From Hormiphora californensis (Eukaryota > Ctenophora > Tentaculata > Cydippida > Pleurobrachiidae): a DNA stretch of 64,000 nt. The number at the start of each line of letters is the position of its first letter. The first letter of the stretch is position 1. Below are positions 26,563 to 38,023 of the stretch, piece by piece. Position numbers and translations under genes: made by a program. The stretch is taken from the NCBI GenBank assembly GCA_020137815.1, contig CM035351.1, positions 9,819,969 to 9,883,968 on the forward strand, written 5' to 3'. The notes below the pieces were generated by a model, which worked only from the letters and a program-made list of their open reading frames with translations, was not told where the DNA came from and ran no database searches.

Positions 26563-27805
26563 ATGCTGTATCTGAAAAAGTAATGAACCGATTTGAAAAA
26601 CTATTTTTCCCCTAATCTTAGAGTATCATGCTGGGTATATCTGGGAAAAATTAGAAAATTTCGTTCAGCCAATCACTATGGGCGCGCGAGATTGTTGTGA
26701 GTTACATCATCCTGGTCACAGCACCATTTGTGCGTGTGTCTCTCTGTAGAGCCTATCTGTACCCTTGACCTTCTTCCGTGGTCCCAGGCTCACACAGCAC
26801 ACTACACAATAAATCCCGTGTCACTGCACCTCATGTGTGTTACACCCAACACCACATATGGTCGTGTTTCATATTGATTGGTCGTTTGACCAAAAATTTT
26901 CAGAAGAGAATTGCGAATCAACCAAAAGGCTTGGCTGGTTACTCATATACTGCAATAAGTGCATAATACTTTGAACTATACTTTAGTGAAGAAACGGTTA
27001 CTCTTATTCAACGGCTTTCAGAGATATAGGCTAAAACATCAGTGCGGTTCAAAGTTACGGCACAGGGCTCTCATAGTTTGCTAGTTGCGATTAAACTTTT
27101 GAAATTTCAGGAATTATTAGAAATAATTTTTCGTCAAAGGATTAGCTAGGTTTTGAGAAAAATTTACTCATATTGTGCGGCACACAGCTATTTTCTACCG
27201 AAAATCTTACTCCTAAGGTGTAAAATGAGTAAATTGATGTTTAAGTTTTTGCACACATAGTTGATATATCAACTCAAGTCCAGGCTGTATCGGCTGTATC
27301 GTATAGTCATATCCTCCAAGTCCTAACCGGTATTCCCATAGTGGCAGAACAAAGTTCTAAACAAGTTGACTGTTTTGTGGGTAAAGATAAAAGAAGGTAA
27401 TATAACAGATCAACTTCCTCACGTCACACTATCACTTGCACAACCAGATATTTAGTACAAGGGGGAAGATACCGGGAGAGCTAGCTCTGACCATGAACTC
27501 CATATGGCGCTCCAGAGTGCTCTGAGCTCTAACAGTTATCTCACAGCTCTAACAGTTATCTCACAGCTTAAATACTCAACCACAATGGCTTCGCATTCAG
27601 ACTACGAGGTACTGCAAGCCCGATAACCACCAACTTGCACCAAACATGCTGACATCTCACACCTCGCTATCACTATCACAATCATACAAATGCAACTCAC
27701 AATCTCATGCACTAAATAATAAACAAACGGACAAACATACTCATACGGCAACAATCACTCACACTGCAATCACACATGACACACTAGGACATACACAGGT
27801 CCTAC
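26563..27805. other. No gene seen
   Basis: AT-rich with no convincing coding region or terminal repeat. TCTAACAGTTATCTCACAGC is repeated in tandem at about 27526-27566. Confidence 0.45.
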
Positions 27806-27968
27806 ATTGTTACTTTTAGAATGGGGGAGAGAAATTTTAACGGCCGCTGGTGTGTGCGGCGTTAAAATTAAAATTTTAATTTTAATTTTAACTTTGGTGT
27901 GTGGTGACCCACACTCGCCCGTAGCGCCAAAACTAAGCATTTTAGGGTATATGTTTGTTCATAAGTCA

Positions 27969-28362
27969 TATATAAACCTGCCCATTCCGGAGCGGATTCT
28001 ATAAGGAAAAAACAATTGGGTCACCCAATTAGCCATAATCAGCATACTCATCTTGGCACACACAAAAGACGTCATATTTCACTGGAATTTCACTAATTCG
28101 CCCATAACTCCAAAACTAAGCATTTGAGACCACATTTTTCTTCATAAGTCATATATAAACATGTCCTTATGAAGCAACATTATATGGTATAAAATGCTTA
28201 GTTTTGGAGTTATAACTCATAAATGGCGAATTAGTGAAATCCCAGTGAAATATGACGTCTTTTGTCATTTGTGTGTGCCAAGATGGGTATGCTGATTGTG
28301 GCTAATTGGGTGACCCAATTGATTTTTCCTTATAGAATCCGCTGCGGAATGGTCAGGTTTAT
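27969..28362. mobile_element. Foldback, arms of about 165 bp
   Basis: Arms 27969-28126 and 28191-28362 are inverted copies sharing CATATATAAACCTG, ATTGGGTCACCCAATT and AAAGACGTCATATTTCACTG. A short direct/inverted pair of CTGATGTCAGTTTCAATTTT words follows at 28369-28446. Confidence 0.85.
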
Positions 28363-28832
28363 ATATGACTGACATCAGTTTCAATTTTGCAACTACATAT
28401 ACCAGTTACAAAATTTGAAACTGATGTCAGTTTCAATTTTGCAACTGGAGCGTTATGAACACCGATTTTGCCCCGGTGCAAATTTTCCAAAAAACGCCTC
28501 ACCAAATTATTTGAATTGATTAATTAACCCATTAAATAACAAGTTTGTAGATTTTAAAGTTTAGCTCGGCTGAAAGGAAAAGGTTTCATTGGATAGCCTA
28601 TATATATTTTTTCTTCATGCTGTATAAATTGCGTATTTTAGAACCCAAAACGTTAAAAGTGGGCCACTTTGACCCCAGCTTACCCTATAATATTACTATG
28701 ACATGCATTTTGTAATAAACGCGGATTGGGGATTCACGGCCATTTTCCAATCTCGGATATCATTTGCGAATAATTAATATCACAGTATTCGCGGACAACC
28801 AATCGTGAATATAACTGATATAACTGATCACG

Positions 28833-29049
28833 AATCCGTTATGCTCTCTTTTCGGAGCGTGTTCGTCTACACATTGCGTGTCGCGGGTGAACGAGCTAAC
28901 CCGGGTGAACGAGCTAACAATAGTGAACTTACATGCGATATACTGCATCGCGCGCATGTAATTGCACTATTGTTAGCTTGTTCACCCGGGTTTGGTACAG
29001 CCTGCGACGCGCAATGTTGAGACGAACACGTTCCGAAAATGCAGGATTA
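28833..29049. mobile_element. MITE with GAGCTAACAATAGTG hairpin, copy 2
   Basis: Same element as 5055-5222 with a fuller left arm (TTTTCGGAGCGTGTTCGTCT), showing that copy 1 has lost part of its left arm. Located just 5' of a TA-flanked element, as copy 1 is. Confidence 0.85.
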
Positions 29050-29065
29050 TAAGTTATTGTGATTA

Positions 29066-30220
29066 GGGTAGCCACTGGCTATTTGAAACGCCTGCCAATG
29101 TGAAACAGTGTCTGACTATTTGAAACGCATGGTCTGGCTATTTGAAACGTAGTGCCGCGTATGTAGTAGCTTGTCTTGGGAGATGCATAGCAAACAGTAG
29201 GTACTCATGCCGTTTTAAATTCGTTGTTTTAAATTCTGAAATAGAAACAATCCTTGTGTTTAAACAAAAAATTCAAAGATTTGCTCTTTATTTCAAAAAA
29301 TGAAAATTGAGAAACTTAAATATAATTATGTATAAATAGCTTTTTTAAACCTCTGGGCTCCGTCTCAGATCGGAAAAGTGTTCTAATTAAGCATAATTGG
29401 GTCTTATTTACCCCATTTACAACTTTTCACCTGGAAATGATTTATACTTATGTGAGGGCACTTTTCCGACTAATTTTGATACGCTGAATCATGTAAGCAA
29501 CCTTTCCAATCCCTCAGAGGTCGAGAAAATGCCTTAATTGAGCAATTATACTCAATTAGGGACCTCATACGGATTGGAAAAGTTGCTTACGTGATTCAGC
29601 GTATCGAAATTAGTCGGGTTCAGTGGTTTTCGCTATGTTATGAGCTGCAGGGCAAGCGAGTCTGGTAACTTGAAACACTGCGGAGGGCTATTTGAAACAC
29701 TTTTCTCCAAATCCGCTGTCGGAAATTTTTGATGTTCATTTTGAGCATAGGGAGGATATGAATTATGAGTTTAGCCATTTTCGCCAAAAATTGGCCGAAT
29801 TCGGGGCAAAAACCGTTTTCCTGGCTATTTGGAACAATTTTTGGAAACATTCACTGCACCAAGCCCCCCCCCCCCCCCCCACCAGGCACATGCAAACAAA
29901 TTCAGATTTCAGACATGGAATGGCTCTGCACAACCCTTTTCTAACTATTCCATGTCAAAAATTTCGGTTTCGTGGAGAAATTGAGGGAGATACGGGTGTT
30001 TCAAATTAGCAGACCGAGGCGGGCTATCTGAAACACCAAATTTGGATAGATATCACGTGACCCTGGCCCCGGAAGACAAAATGAGACATCTCCAACCACC
30101 CAAAAAACTACCCAGGGACTGTCTCGGTAACACAAGGTCAAAAAAATTTGGGTTCGACTTGATTTGTGAGCAGGCAAGGGAAAAAAGTGAAAAACTGTTT
30201 CAAATAGCCAGTGGCTACCC
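29066..30220. mobile_element. TA-flanked transposon GGGTAGCCACTGGC, copy 2
   Basis: TA at 29064-29065 and 30221-30222 flanks GGGTAGCCACTGGCTATTTG and its exact inverse. CTATTTGAAAC recurs near both ends. It lacks the 6511-7295 insertion and therefore supplies that insertion's empty site. A nested inverted repeat lies at 29463-29621 and a C-run near 29865. No transposase. Confidence 0.85.
29463..29621. repeat. Hairpin within the TA element
   Basis: Arms 29463-29512 and 29574-29621 are inverted copies (TTTTGATACGCTGAATCATG and inverse). A related GGAAAAGTGTTCTAATTAAG lies just upstream. Confidence 0.8.
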
Positions 30221-30270
30221 TAGTTATCGCGATTTGCTATCTGCGATTAGCTATCCGCGATTGGTTACTA

Positions 30271-30560
30271 CAGTCGGACCCCGATTTACTGGGATCCTCG
30301 GGGGAAGCCATTTTGCCCGGTAAATCGGGGTGTCCGGTATATCGGGGTAGAGCATATTTGACCCATAAATCCTAATTTTGTCCAGAATTCTATACCAAGA
30401 CACCTCTAACTGTATAGTATACATTTATTGATGACAATATGATCATTGCTTCTGTCATTAGAAATAGAATTAAATTTAAAAAATTCAAAAAAAAATGTAT
30501 AAACTTTTTCTAAGGTAAACCACCACGACCGAGTCCGAATCGTGTTTCGAATCGGTGCAT
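30271..30560 (+). mobile_element. Left end of a pogo/Tigger-like element
   Basis: TA followed by CAGTCGGACCCCGATTTACT and then a CGGTAAATCGGGGTGTCCGG repeat. The internal sequence (GACACCTCTAACTGTATA) resembles the interiors of 30829-31708 and 33127-36233. The right end is not identified; the limit is arbitrary. Confidence 0.65.
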
Positions 30561-30828
30561 CTTATCACGTTCCCTGCCGCTAATTAGACGGCCTCTATTG
30601 TGTACGCAAAAAAGTGGTTACTTTACGGTGGTTAGTCACGCTAAAAACGGCCTTTTTGTCTAAAACACGACCCTTTATAATAGCGTAACTCCGATTTGCA
30701 TGAAATTTTGAACGTGGACTCTAGGTAACAAGGCAACACGAAGTACGAACTACCAAGCGGCAAGTTCGTAGGACAACGGGAAGGTTGTCTAAAACAAAGT
30801 TGAAATCGCCGATTTCAGACAATAAGTA

Positions 30829-31708
30829 CAGTCGGACCCCGATTTAGTGGCCCCCGATTTAGTGGCACCCCGATTTAGTGGCAGAATTTTTTTCCCCCAA
30901 AAATTTTTTTGATTTTTTTTGTGAAATTTTTTTGAAAATTTTTTGAAATTTTTTCAAAGGAATACCAGCCACGTCTGAATCGTGTTTCGAATCAGTGAAT
31001 CTTATCGCATGTCCTGCTGCTAATTAGACGGTTCGGAACGAACCGATACGTGATCCCCATGGGGCCATTGAATCATAATAAGTTCACCAAGCGTCAAAAT
31101 TTCGATTCGATGGGGATCACGTTTCGATTCGTTCCGAACCGTCTAATTAGCAGCAGGACATGCGATAAGATGCACCGATTCGAAACACGATTCGGATGTG
31201 GCGGGTATACCTTTAAAAAAAATTTACAACTTTTTTTTTGCAAAATTTTACAGTACGATCGTCAATGCTTTGATCGGTGCTCCCCATAAATTTTGAGAGA
31301 AAAAGTTATTTTGAAATTTTGATACTTCCTCACCCGCTTAGGGTGCCCCGATTTGGCATGGTATCACGTATCAGTTCGTTTCGAACCCGCTAATTAGACA
31401 GGACATCCAGGAAGCTGCATGCACCGATTCGAAACACATCGGACGGGCTGGTATAACTTAGAAAATTTTTCACAATTTTTTTGAAAAATTTATTTGATAG
31501 TTTTCTATTTTTAATCAGAAATGATCATGTAATCAATAAATGAATATTGCATATATAACAGTTAGAGGTGTCTTTAGTCTTAGTATGGCATTTTGGGCAT
31601 AAAATAAATTTTTATGGGCCAAATATGGCTCACCTCGATTTAGTGGCACCCCGATTTAGTGGCAGGATTTCTTTCCCCCGAGGATGCCACTAAATCGGGG
31701 TCCGACTG
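30829..31708. mobile_element. Complete 880-bp pogo/Tigger-like MITE
   Basis: CAGTCGGACCCCGATTTAGT and its inverse are flanked by TA (30827-30828 and 31709-31710). The ends carry several tandem CCCCGATTTAGTGGCA copies. The centre is an inverted repeat with CGATTCGAAACACGATTCGG-type words. It supplies the empty site for the 35372-35975 insertion (GGCTGGTATAACTTAG at about 31448). CAGT ends with TA duplication are typical of pogo/Tigger elements. No transposase. Confidence 0.85.
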
Positions 31709-31710
31709 TA

Positions 31711-32590
31711 TATATAATAGTAGCGCTGTCAAAATTTTTTTTTGCGTAATTTCGATTTTCTATTAACTGGAAGGAAAGATACTTCGAAGAGGGAAATTTT
31801 TAGGGAAATGATAGTTTGGGGAGGGAGGATTGGGCCCCGGGCGCTTGCCAGCGCTATGATACAAATTAAAAACAACGGTAGTTTTTAAGGTCTATACACA
31901 TGTTTCATGATGTCCCACAAGTAGACACTGGACACCAATCATCAGTAGGCAAAGATCAAAATGAGAATGAATTGTGATAAAGTATGACAAGTTGATATTG
32001 AAATAAAATCCATTAAAATTGAAAATTATTTGAAATTAAATCGAATTCAAATTAATTTAAATTAAAATTAAAAACGTTTTTAAATTGAAAACGATTTGAA
32101 AATGAAATCGTTTTGAAATTGAAATCGTTTTGTATTCGAATTGAACTCAAAATGGCGACCGGAAAGAGCTAGCAACTTCAAATTTTTACCGTCAGTAAAG
32201 GTCTATGTGAAGCTTAACTTCTTAAATCTTAGTACCAAATTTTAGCCTCCTAGCTCATCTGGTTCCGGAGTTAGGAGGGGTCGAAAAGTGTCAAAATGGG
32301 CTAAAACCTCAAAATTGTTATATCTCCCACGCTATTGGCAAGCGGGCCCACTTTTTCGGAAAAGTTTTTGGGGGGATGGGATAGGGCCACCTTTGCGCTT
32401 GCCAGCGCAGTTATATATACTTTTATTCTCCAAGCATGATCAAATGGTCAAGTTTGATCAGTCTGTGCGACTACATATGATATGGTCATGATCAAATTTG
32501 ATCAGTCTGTGTGCGCCCTTCGTAGCCACTAGCCAAGCTCAAACACTGTCGATTTAAGAATATGGAGGATGCGGTTAGTTCTTGTATTTG
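31711..32590. other. AT-rich stretch, no gene seen
   Basis: 31990-32150 is an array of AAATTGAAAT/GAATTC-type words. GCGCTTGCCAGCGC-like palindromes occur near 31840 and 32389, next to shared GGGCC motifs. No coding. Confidence 0.5.
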
Positions 32591-32600
32591 ATTGGTGGTA

Positions 32601-32668
32601 CAGTCGGGCCCCGATTTACCAGGATGATCGGGGGAATTTTATCCTCCCGGTAAATCGGGGTCCGACTG
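32601..32668. mobile_element. Minimal 68-bp pogo-like element (two fused TIRs)
   Basis: TA (32599-32600 and 32669-32670) flanks a 68-bp near-palindrome starting CAGTCGGGCCCCGATTTACC and ending with the inverse CGGGGTCCGACTG. It consists of little more than the two terminal repeats. Confidence 0.85.
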
Positions 32669-32784
32669 TAATTGAATTGTAAATGAAAGGAGATTATATG
32701 GGATTGTATTTTTGTTTATTCATTTATCATTTGCAGTTTGCATGTATTAATATCAAATATGAATTTTTTGCACATTATATATTA

Positions 32785-33123
32785 CAGTCCGACCCCGATT
32801 TAGGGACCCCCGATTTAGGGACACCCCGATTTAGGGACAGGATTTTTTTTCCCCAAAAATTTTTGAATTTTTTTGGGAAATTTTTTGTGAAATTTTTCAA
32901 AAAGATTCCAGCCATGTCCGAATCGTGTTTCGAATCGGTGCATCTTATCGCATGTCCTTCTGCTAATTAGACGGTTTGGAACGAACCGATACGTGATCCC
33001 CATGGTGCCCATGGAATCACAAGTTCACCAAGGTCCAAGCGTCAAAATTTCGATTCGATGTCTAATTAGCAGCAGGACATGCGATAAGATGCACCGATTC
33101 GAAACACGATTCAGACGTGGCTG
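32785..33123. mobile_element. Pogo-like half-element, inverted copy of 34771-35127
   Basis: It starts CAGTCCGACCCCGATTTAGG with three tandem CCCCGATTTAGGGACA copies. The roughly 340-bp unit is almost identical to the inverse of 34771-35127, so the two frame the left part of the 33127-36233 element. Confidence 0.8.
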
Positions 33124-33264
33124 GTACAGTCGGACCCCGATTTAGGGACACCCTCGGGGGAAAGGGCCCTTAAGGGTCTTGTCCACTAAATCGGGGTGTC
33201 CACTAAATCGGGGTGAGCCATATTTGGCCCATAAAAACATATTTTATTGCCCAAAATGCTATAT

Positions 33265-34403
33265 GGTCACGGTCAAAAAGTCTGCTGAAATTTCTATTTT
33301 TTGGGGTTCGAAAAATTGACCAAAATTATTGAAACTAATTTTTATACCACCTAGACACCTTCTAGACACTTAAAATTTTGTAAGCATGTCAAAATATGTT
33401 TAAATTATATTAATTTTAAATAATTAAATCGATTGCTCAACCGGTGTGGATAAAAACACAAGTTTTATGAATATCCACCTGGCTGAGTAATCTTTGTAAC
33501 TATGCCTCCATTTTGTGGATAATTGCAATGATAATTGTTCTGGGAACCTCGTCACATAAGGTTGAGTGAATTTTACTCAACCATGGTGGATACACAGCCT
33601 CCCAAACTTGACGGTGCGTAAATTATCCACAATTTTGGTTACTCAACTTGCAAAATGTTCCTAATCCATACCTATTCGAAGGACAAGCTGGATTAGCTCC
33701 AATTCGATACTCAACTAGTGTGGATAACTTCCTTTTCCCGCTAAAATCCTCTATATTTGCCCTTGCAGTAAAGAGACGTTATCCACACAGGTTGAGTTAA
33801 CTAATGCTCAGAAACTGTCCTGTTGGTTGAGGACGGTCTCTAACTGTAATTTCCTGGTCATATAACTTACTCAATCGATGTGGATAATTGAGAATCGAAA
33901 TGTTAAATGCTGACCAAAGGATACAAAAATAGTTATCCACGCCGGTTGAGTTATCCTTTTGTTAAAGTGGAAGCTTATTTTCCAAGAAAAATGTTAGCCC
34001 TAGCCAATAAACCCGAAATAAATACCAAATGTACTCTCTTTCATACGGTTGAGTAACAATTTATGATTGAAACTGATGTTATCCACACAAGTTGAGTAAA
34101 AAGTTGACAAAACCAAGCTAATTCATATTGTGAGTACCCATTCTTGTGTATACTAAAATTTCATATTGCTAGCACGATCATCGTGAGGATGAGCCCGTTA
34201 TCCACACGATTTGTTATCCACACTTTTTAAGTGTTGATTACAGAGAAACAGATAAAGCAATTAAATTGGACTTTTCAAATTAATTAAATTTGAACAATTT
34301 TGAGTGGGCTGAGTTCGGAAAATTAGACTATTGAGTGGATCTTATCCACGATTGAGTAAATTCAAAAATATATCAATTTTCAGCAGACTTTTTGACCGTG
34401 ACC
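33265..34403. mobile_element. TIR element with array of TTATCCACAC / GGTTGAGT motifs, ATAT TSD
   Basis: The ends read GGTCACGGTCAAAAAGTCTG and its inverse, flanked by ATAT (33261-33264 and 34404-34407). The other arm of the host element shows the empty site near 36103-36112. Inside, about a dozen copies of TTATCCACAC, often followed by N-GGTTGAGT(A)A, occur in both orientations (for example near 33437, 33710, 33779, 33876, 33935, 34078, 34199 and 34213). No coding. Confidence 0.88.
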
Positions 34404-34770
34404 ATATTATTAAGACTAAAGACACCTCTAACTGTTATATGCAATATTCATGTATTGATGACATGATCATTTCTGATTAGAAAAATAAAAATATAAAATA
34501 ATTATTTTTCAAAAAAATGTGAAAAATTTTCCAAGTTATACCAGCCCGTCCGGTTTGTATTTCGAATCGGTGCAACTTACTGGATATCCTGTCTAATTAG
34601 CGGGTTCAAAACGAACCGATACGTGATACCATACCGAATCGGGGCACCCTAAGCGGGTGAGGAAGTATAAAAATTTCAAAATAACTTTTTCTCTCAAAAT
34701 TTATGGGGAGCACCGATCAAAGCATTGACAGTCGTACTGTAAAATTTTGCAAAAAGTTTAAAAAAGGTAT

Positions 34771-35127
34771 ACCAGCCACGTCCGAATCGTGTTTCGAATC
34801 GGTGCATCTTATCGCATGTCCTGCTGCTAATTAGACGGAACGAATCGAAACGTGATCCCCATCGAATCGAAATTTTGACGCTTGGACCTTGGTGAACTTG
34901 TGATTCAATGGGCACCATGGGGATCACGTATCGGTTCGTTCTAATTAGCAGAAGGACATGCGATAAGATGCACCGATTCGAAACACGATTCGGACATGGC
35001 TGGAATCTTTTTGAAAAATTTCACAAAAAATTTCCCAAAAAAATTCAAAAATTTTTGGGGGAAAAAAATCCTGTCCCTAAATCGGGGTGTCCCTAAATCG
35101 GGGGTCCCTAAATCGGGGTCCGACTGT
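34771..35127. mobile_element. Pogo-like half-element, inverse of 32785-33123
   Basis: It ends with the inverse CGGGGTCCGACTG followed by TATACC. It shares the CGATTCGAAACACGATTCGG region and the CTAATTAGCAG words. It forms the centre of the larger foldback. Confidence 0.8.
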
Positions 35128-35371
35128 ATACCTTTAAAAAATGTTATAACTTTTTTGCAAAATTTTACAGTACGAATGTCAATGCTTTGATCGGTGCTCC
35201 CCATAAATTTTGAGAGAAAAAGTTATTTTGAAATTGTTATACTTCCTCACCCGCTTAGGGTGCCCCAATTCGGTATGGTATCACGTATCGGTTCGTTTTG
35301 AACCCGCTAATTAGACAGAATATCCAGTAAGTTGCACCGATTCGAAATACAAACCGGACGGGCTGGTATAA

Positions 35372-35975
35372 GGCTATAAGCATACTGATCGTGATGATCA
35401 TAATCAGGTCAGTGTGCGGACGTTTTGATGGTCACCATCAAAGGAGCGCACACACTGATGGTTATCATCATGATGGAGGCTTGATGCATCATGATGTTCT
35501 CAAACCATAGTGTGTTCACGTTTGATCATCATGAACCATAGTGTGCTCACGTTTGATCATCATAAACCATGCTCAACTTGCTGGAACTTGCCTTTTGATC
35601 ATGATCATCATGACCAGTGTGCTCAGCATGATGATGCTATCTCCCGGGAGCTCCCCCTTGCCTAGTCGCGCGCTCTGAGAGGCTGTTGCATATCACGTGA
35701 CCTGTACAACAGCCTCTCGCGCGCGCGAAGTCGTACCACGTGGTACATATCACATGACTACAGTGCAGCCCTCCACAAGAATAAGATCAAAACCTGCGCA
35801 CACTAGGTGTTGATGATCATCATCCAACTTAAGAGACGGCTCCAGGGCCAGCTCTTACGTGATGATCATAATGTTCCGCACACTGTAGTTTTTTGCAGAT
35901 GATGATGATCAAAACCATGAGCACACTTCATCTTTTTAACTGATTATGATCATCACGATCAGTATGCTTATAGCC
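35372..35975. mobile_element. Foldback element with TGATCATCATGATC-type array, TAA TSD
   Basis: The ends GGCTATAAGCATACTGATCG and inverse are flanked by TAA (35369-35371 and 35976-35978). The empty site GGTATAACTTAG is present in the related element at about 31453. The interior is full of GATCAT/ATGATGATC words and CACACTG/CAGTGTGC words, with a short GCGCGC-rich hairpin near 35667-35725. No coding. Confidence 0.88.
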
Positions 35976-36235
35976 TAACTTAGAAAATTTTTCACATTTT
36001 TTTGAAAAATAATTATTTTATATTTTTCTTTTTCTAATCAGAAATGATCATGTCATCAATACATGAATATTGCATATAACAGTTAGAGGTGTCTTTAGTC
36101 TTAATAATATAGCATTTTGGGCAATAAAATAGGTTTTTTGGGTCAAATATGGCTCACCCCGATTTAGTGGACACCCCGATTTAGTGGACAAGACCCTTTC
36201 CCCCGAGGGTGTCCCTAAATCGGGGTCCGACTGTA

Positions 36236-36780
36236 CTGCTGTTAAAAAGCAAGAAATGAAAAAGAACAAAGTTTCCCGAATTGAATTATATTCTATCATT
36301 ACGAAATTTCACGATTTTGGTCAAATATTGGACCAAATAGGCAGTAATTTAGTGACGAGACTAGGCCAGGCCCGAGAGACTCTTCAGTGGTAATTAGGAG
36401 GTCATATGTGCTTGAAATGACAACTTGAGACAGATTTGAGTTGCATTTTAGGAGAAATTTTCAATTTTGGCATCTGAGACATGCGAAAGTGAAACGAATT
36501 GCAATGTTACAAGAGAGTAATGACAAGGATTAAGGATTCTCTGTTCTGAGACTTCTTAGTGCTCTTTTATGAAGCAAGAAATGACAAAAACAAACTTTCC
36601 CGTAGTGCATTTCACTACCTGACCGCTCCCAACTGCACTACCTCAAATTTTCGTGATTTGCACTACCACGCCAAAATTTTTATCGAAATTGCACTACTAC
36701 GGAGTTCGGTAGAACCGTTCGGTAGAACCGCCTCGCCCGCCACCAATATATATATATACCGCGAGTGCACATATCACTCC
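36236..36780. other. No gene seen
   Basis: AT-rich, no domain-bearing frame. Two GAAGCAAGAAATGA/AAGCAAGAAATGA words and GTAGTGCA/TGCACTAC words recur. Confidence 0.4.
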
Positions 36781-36872
36781 CGGGCAGGTCGGAAGAATCT
36801 CGACACGCTATTACAGTACTGTAATAACTCACTATTATATGATTAGATGACTGGTTAAAATGGTCTATTACT

Positions 36873-37082
36873 TTTTAGTGTACGAGGCCGAAGGCCGAGT
36901 GCTCTAAATACAACAATAATGAACCGAGACCGACAGGTCGAGGTAGATCCTTTTACTTAGCTACCGAGCCTGCGAGGCACGCTAAGTGTAACTACTGAGC
37001 GAGCCTGCGAGCTCTGTAGTTGTACTTTTGGGCCGAGCCTGCGAGGCCTAAAAGTGAAAGAATCTTTAACATTATTGTTGTG
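36873..37082. repeat. Hairpin array with constant apex CGAGCCTGCGAG and variable stems
   Basis: An outer stem ACAACAATAATG (36910) / CATTATTGTTGT (37070) encloses four hairpins. One at 36923-36944 has ACC-GACC stems. Three successive ones at 36955-36987, 36990-37021 and 37023-37054 have stems ACTTAGC/GCTAAGT, AACTAC plus GAGC/GCTC plus GTAGTT, and ACTTTT plus GGCC/GGCC plus AAAAGT. A further hairpin precedes at 36875-36907 (TTAG...CTAA, GGCCGAAGGCC). The stems differ between units but pair internally. Confidence 0.8.
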
Positions 37083-37133
37083 TAATAAAGCATGTAAAAG
37101 CAGTCATTCTAATTTTATTAGATGATTTTGGAA

Positions 37134-37607
<474 letters not shown>

Positions 37608-38023
37608 AATGTTTGTAATGTTCACACTGTGTGCGTGTGACTAGAAAGTGTTTAAATTTTCACATACCACTGCAGCGGTATTTTACTTTATAATTACTAG
37701 TGTTTTTGCAGTGGTCTAAAATTTCACAGTACACTTTAACCACCGGAAACAGTGTACTGTGAAAATTTAGATGACTGGTCAAAATTGTCTAATACAGTAC
37801 TGTAATAGTGAGGCCCTGTAATAGCGGCCCCTGTAATAACTCGCTATTACAGTACTGTAATAGCGATACCTTGTAATAGTGATTAGCTATTACAGCAGTA
37901 CCCTCGTATCAGTTCACATTGTAAGCGGTTCCCCCGCTAATGAGGTTTACCGAATCGTAAGCAGTACCCCGTATCGGTTGATATTGTAAACAGTTCCGCC
38001 GCTAATGAACTACATTGAATCGT

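Larger units (their letters stand above)
24791..27910. mobile_element. GGGTCACCACACACC element with 3-bp TSD, interrupted by a 2.85 kb insert
   Basis: The left end GGGTCACCACACACCAAAG and its inverse at 27910 are flanked by ACA (24788-24790 and 27911-27913). The arms (about 24791-24948 and 27806-27910) match the compact 277-bp copy at 41794-42070, which is flanked by TAA. Three-base duplication with GGG ends fits PIF/Harbinger-type MITEs. Relative to the compact copy, the centre is replaced by 24949-27805. Confidence 0.85.
24574..28688. mobile_element. Outer TIR element TATAGGGTAA, swollen by nested insertions
   Basis: TATAGGGTAAACCGGGGCAA at 24574 has an imperfect inverse (TATAGGGTAAGCTGGGGTCA on the other strand) ending at 28688. 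A second pair of CCGGGGCAAAAT words lies at about 24774 and 28470. TA may be the target duplication. The body holds the 3.1 kb element at 24791-27910 and a foldback at 27969-28362. No transposase is seen. Confidence 0.65.
33127..36233. mobile_element. Large pogo-like foldback with three nested insertions
   Basis: CAGTCGGACCCCGATTTAGG at 33127 and its inverse at 36233 are flanked by TA. The terminal 100 bp of each end are nearly identical and contain two CCACTAAATCGGGGTG units. The arms are interrupted by 33265-34403 (left arm) and 35372-35975 (right arm). The centre is the inverted half-element 34771-35127. No transposase is seen, so movement would need a transposase from elsewhere. Confidence 0.82.

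Noticed and set aside
33420-34370. Cluster of DnaA-box-like TTATCCACA words in AT-rich DNA, resembling a bacterial oriC
   Set aside because: The words are part of a larger motif inside a TIR element with a 4-bp duplication and an empty-site relative; no bacterial genes are near.
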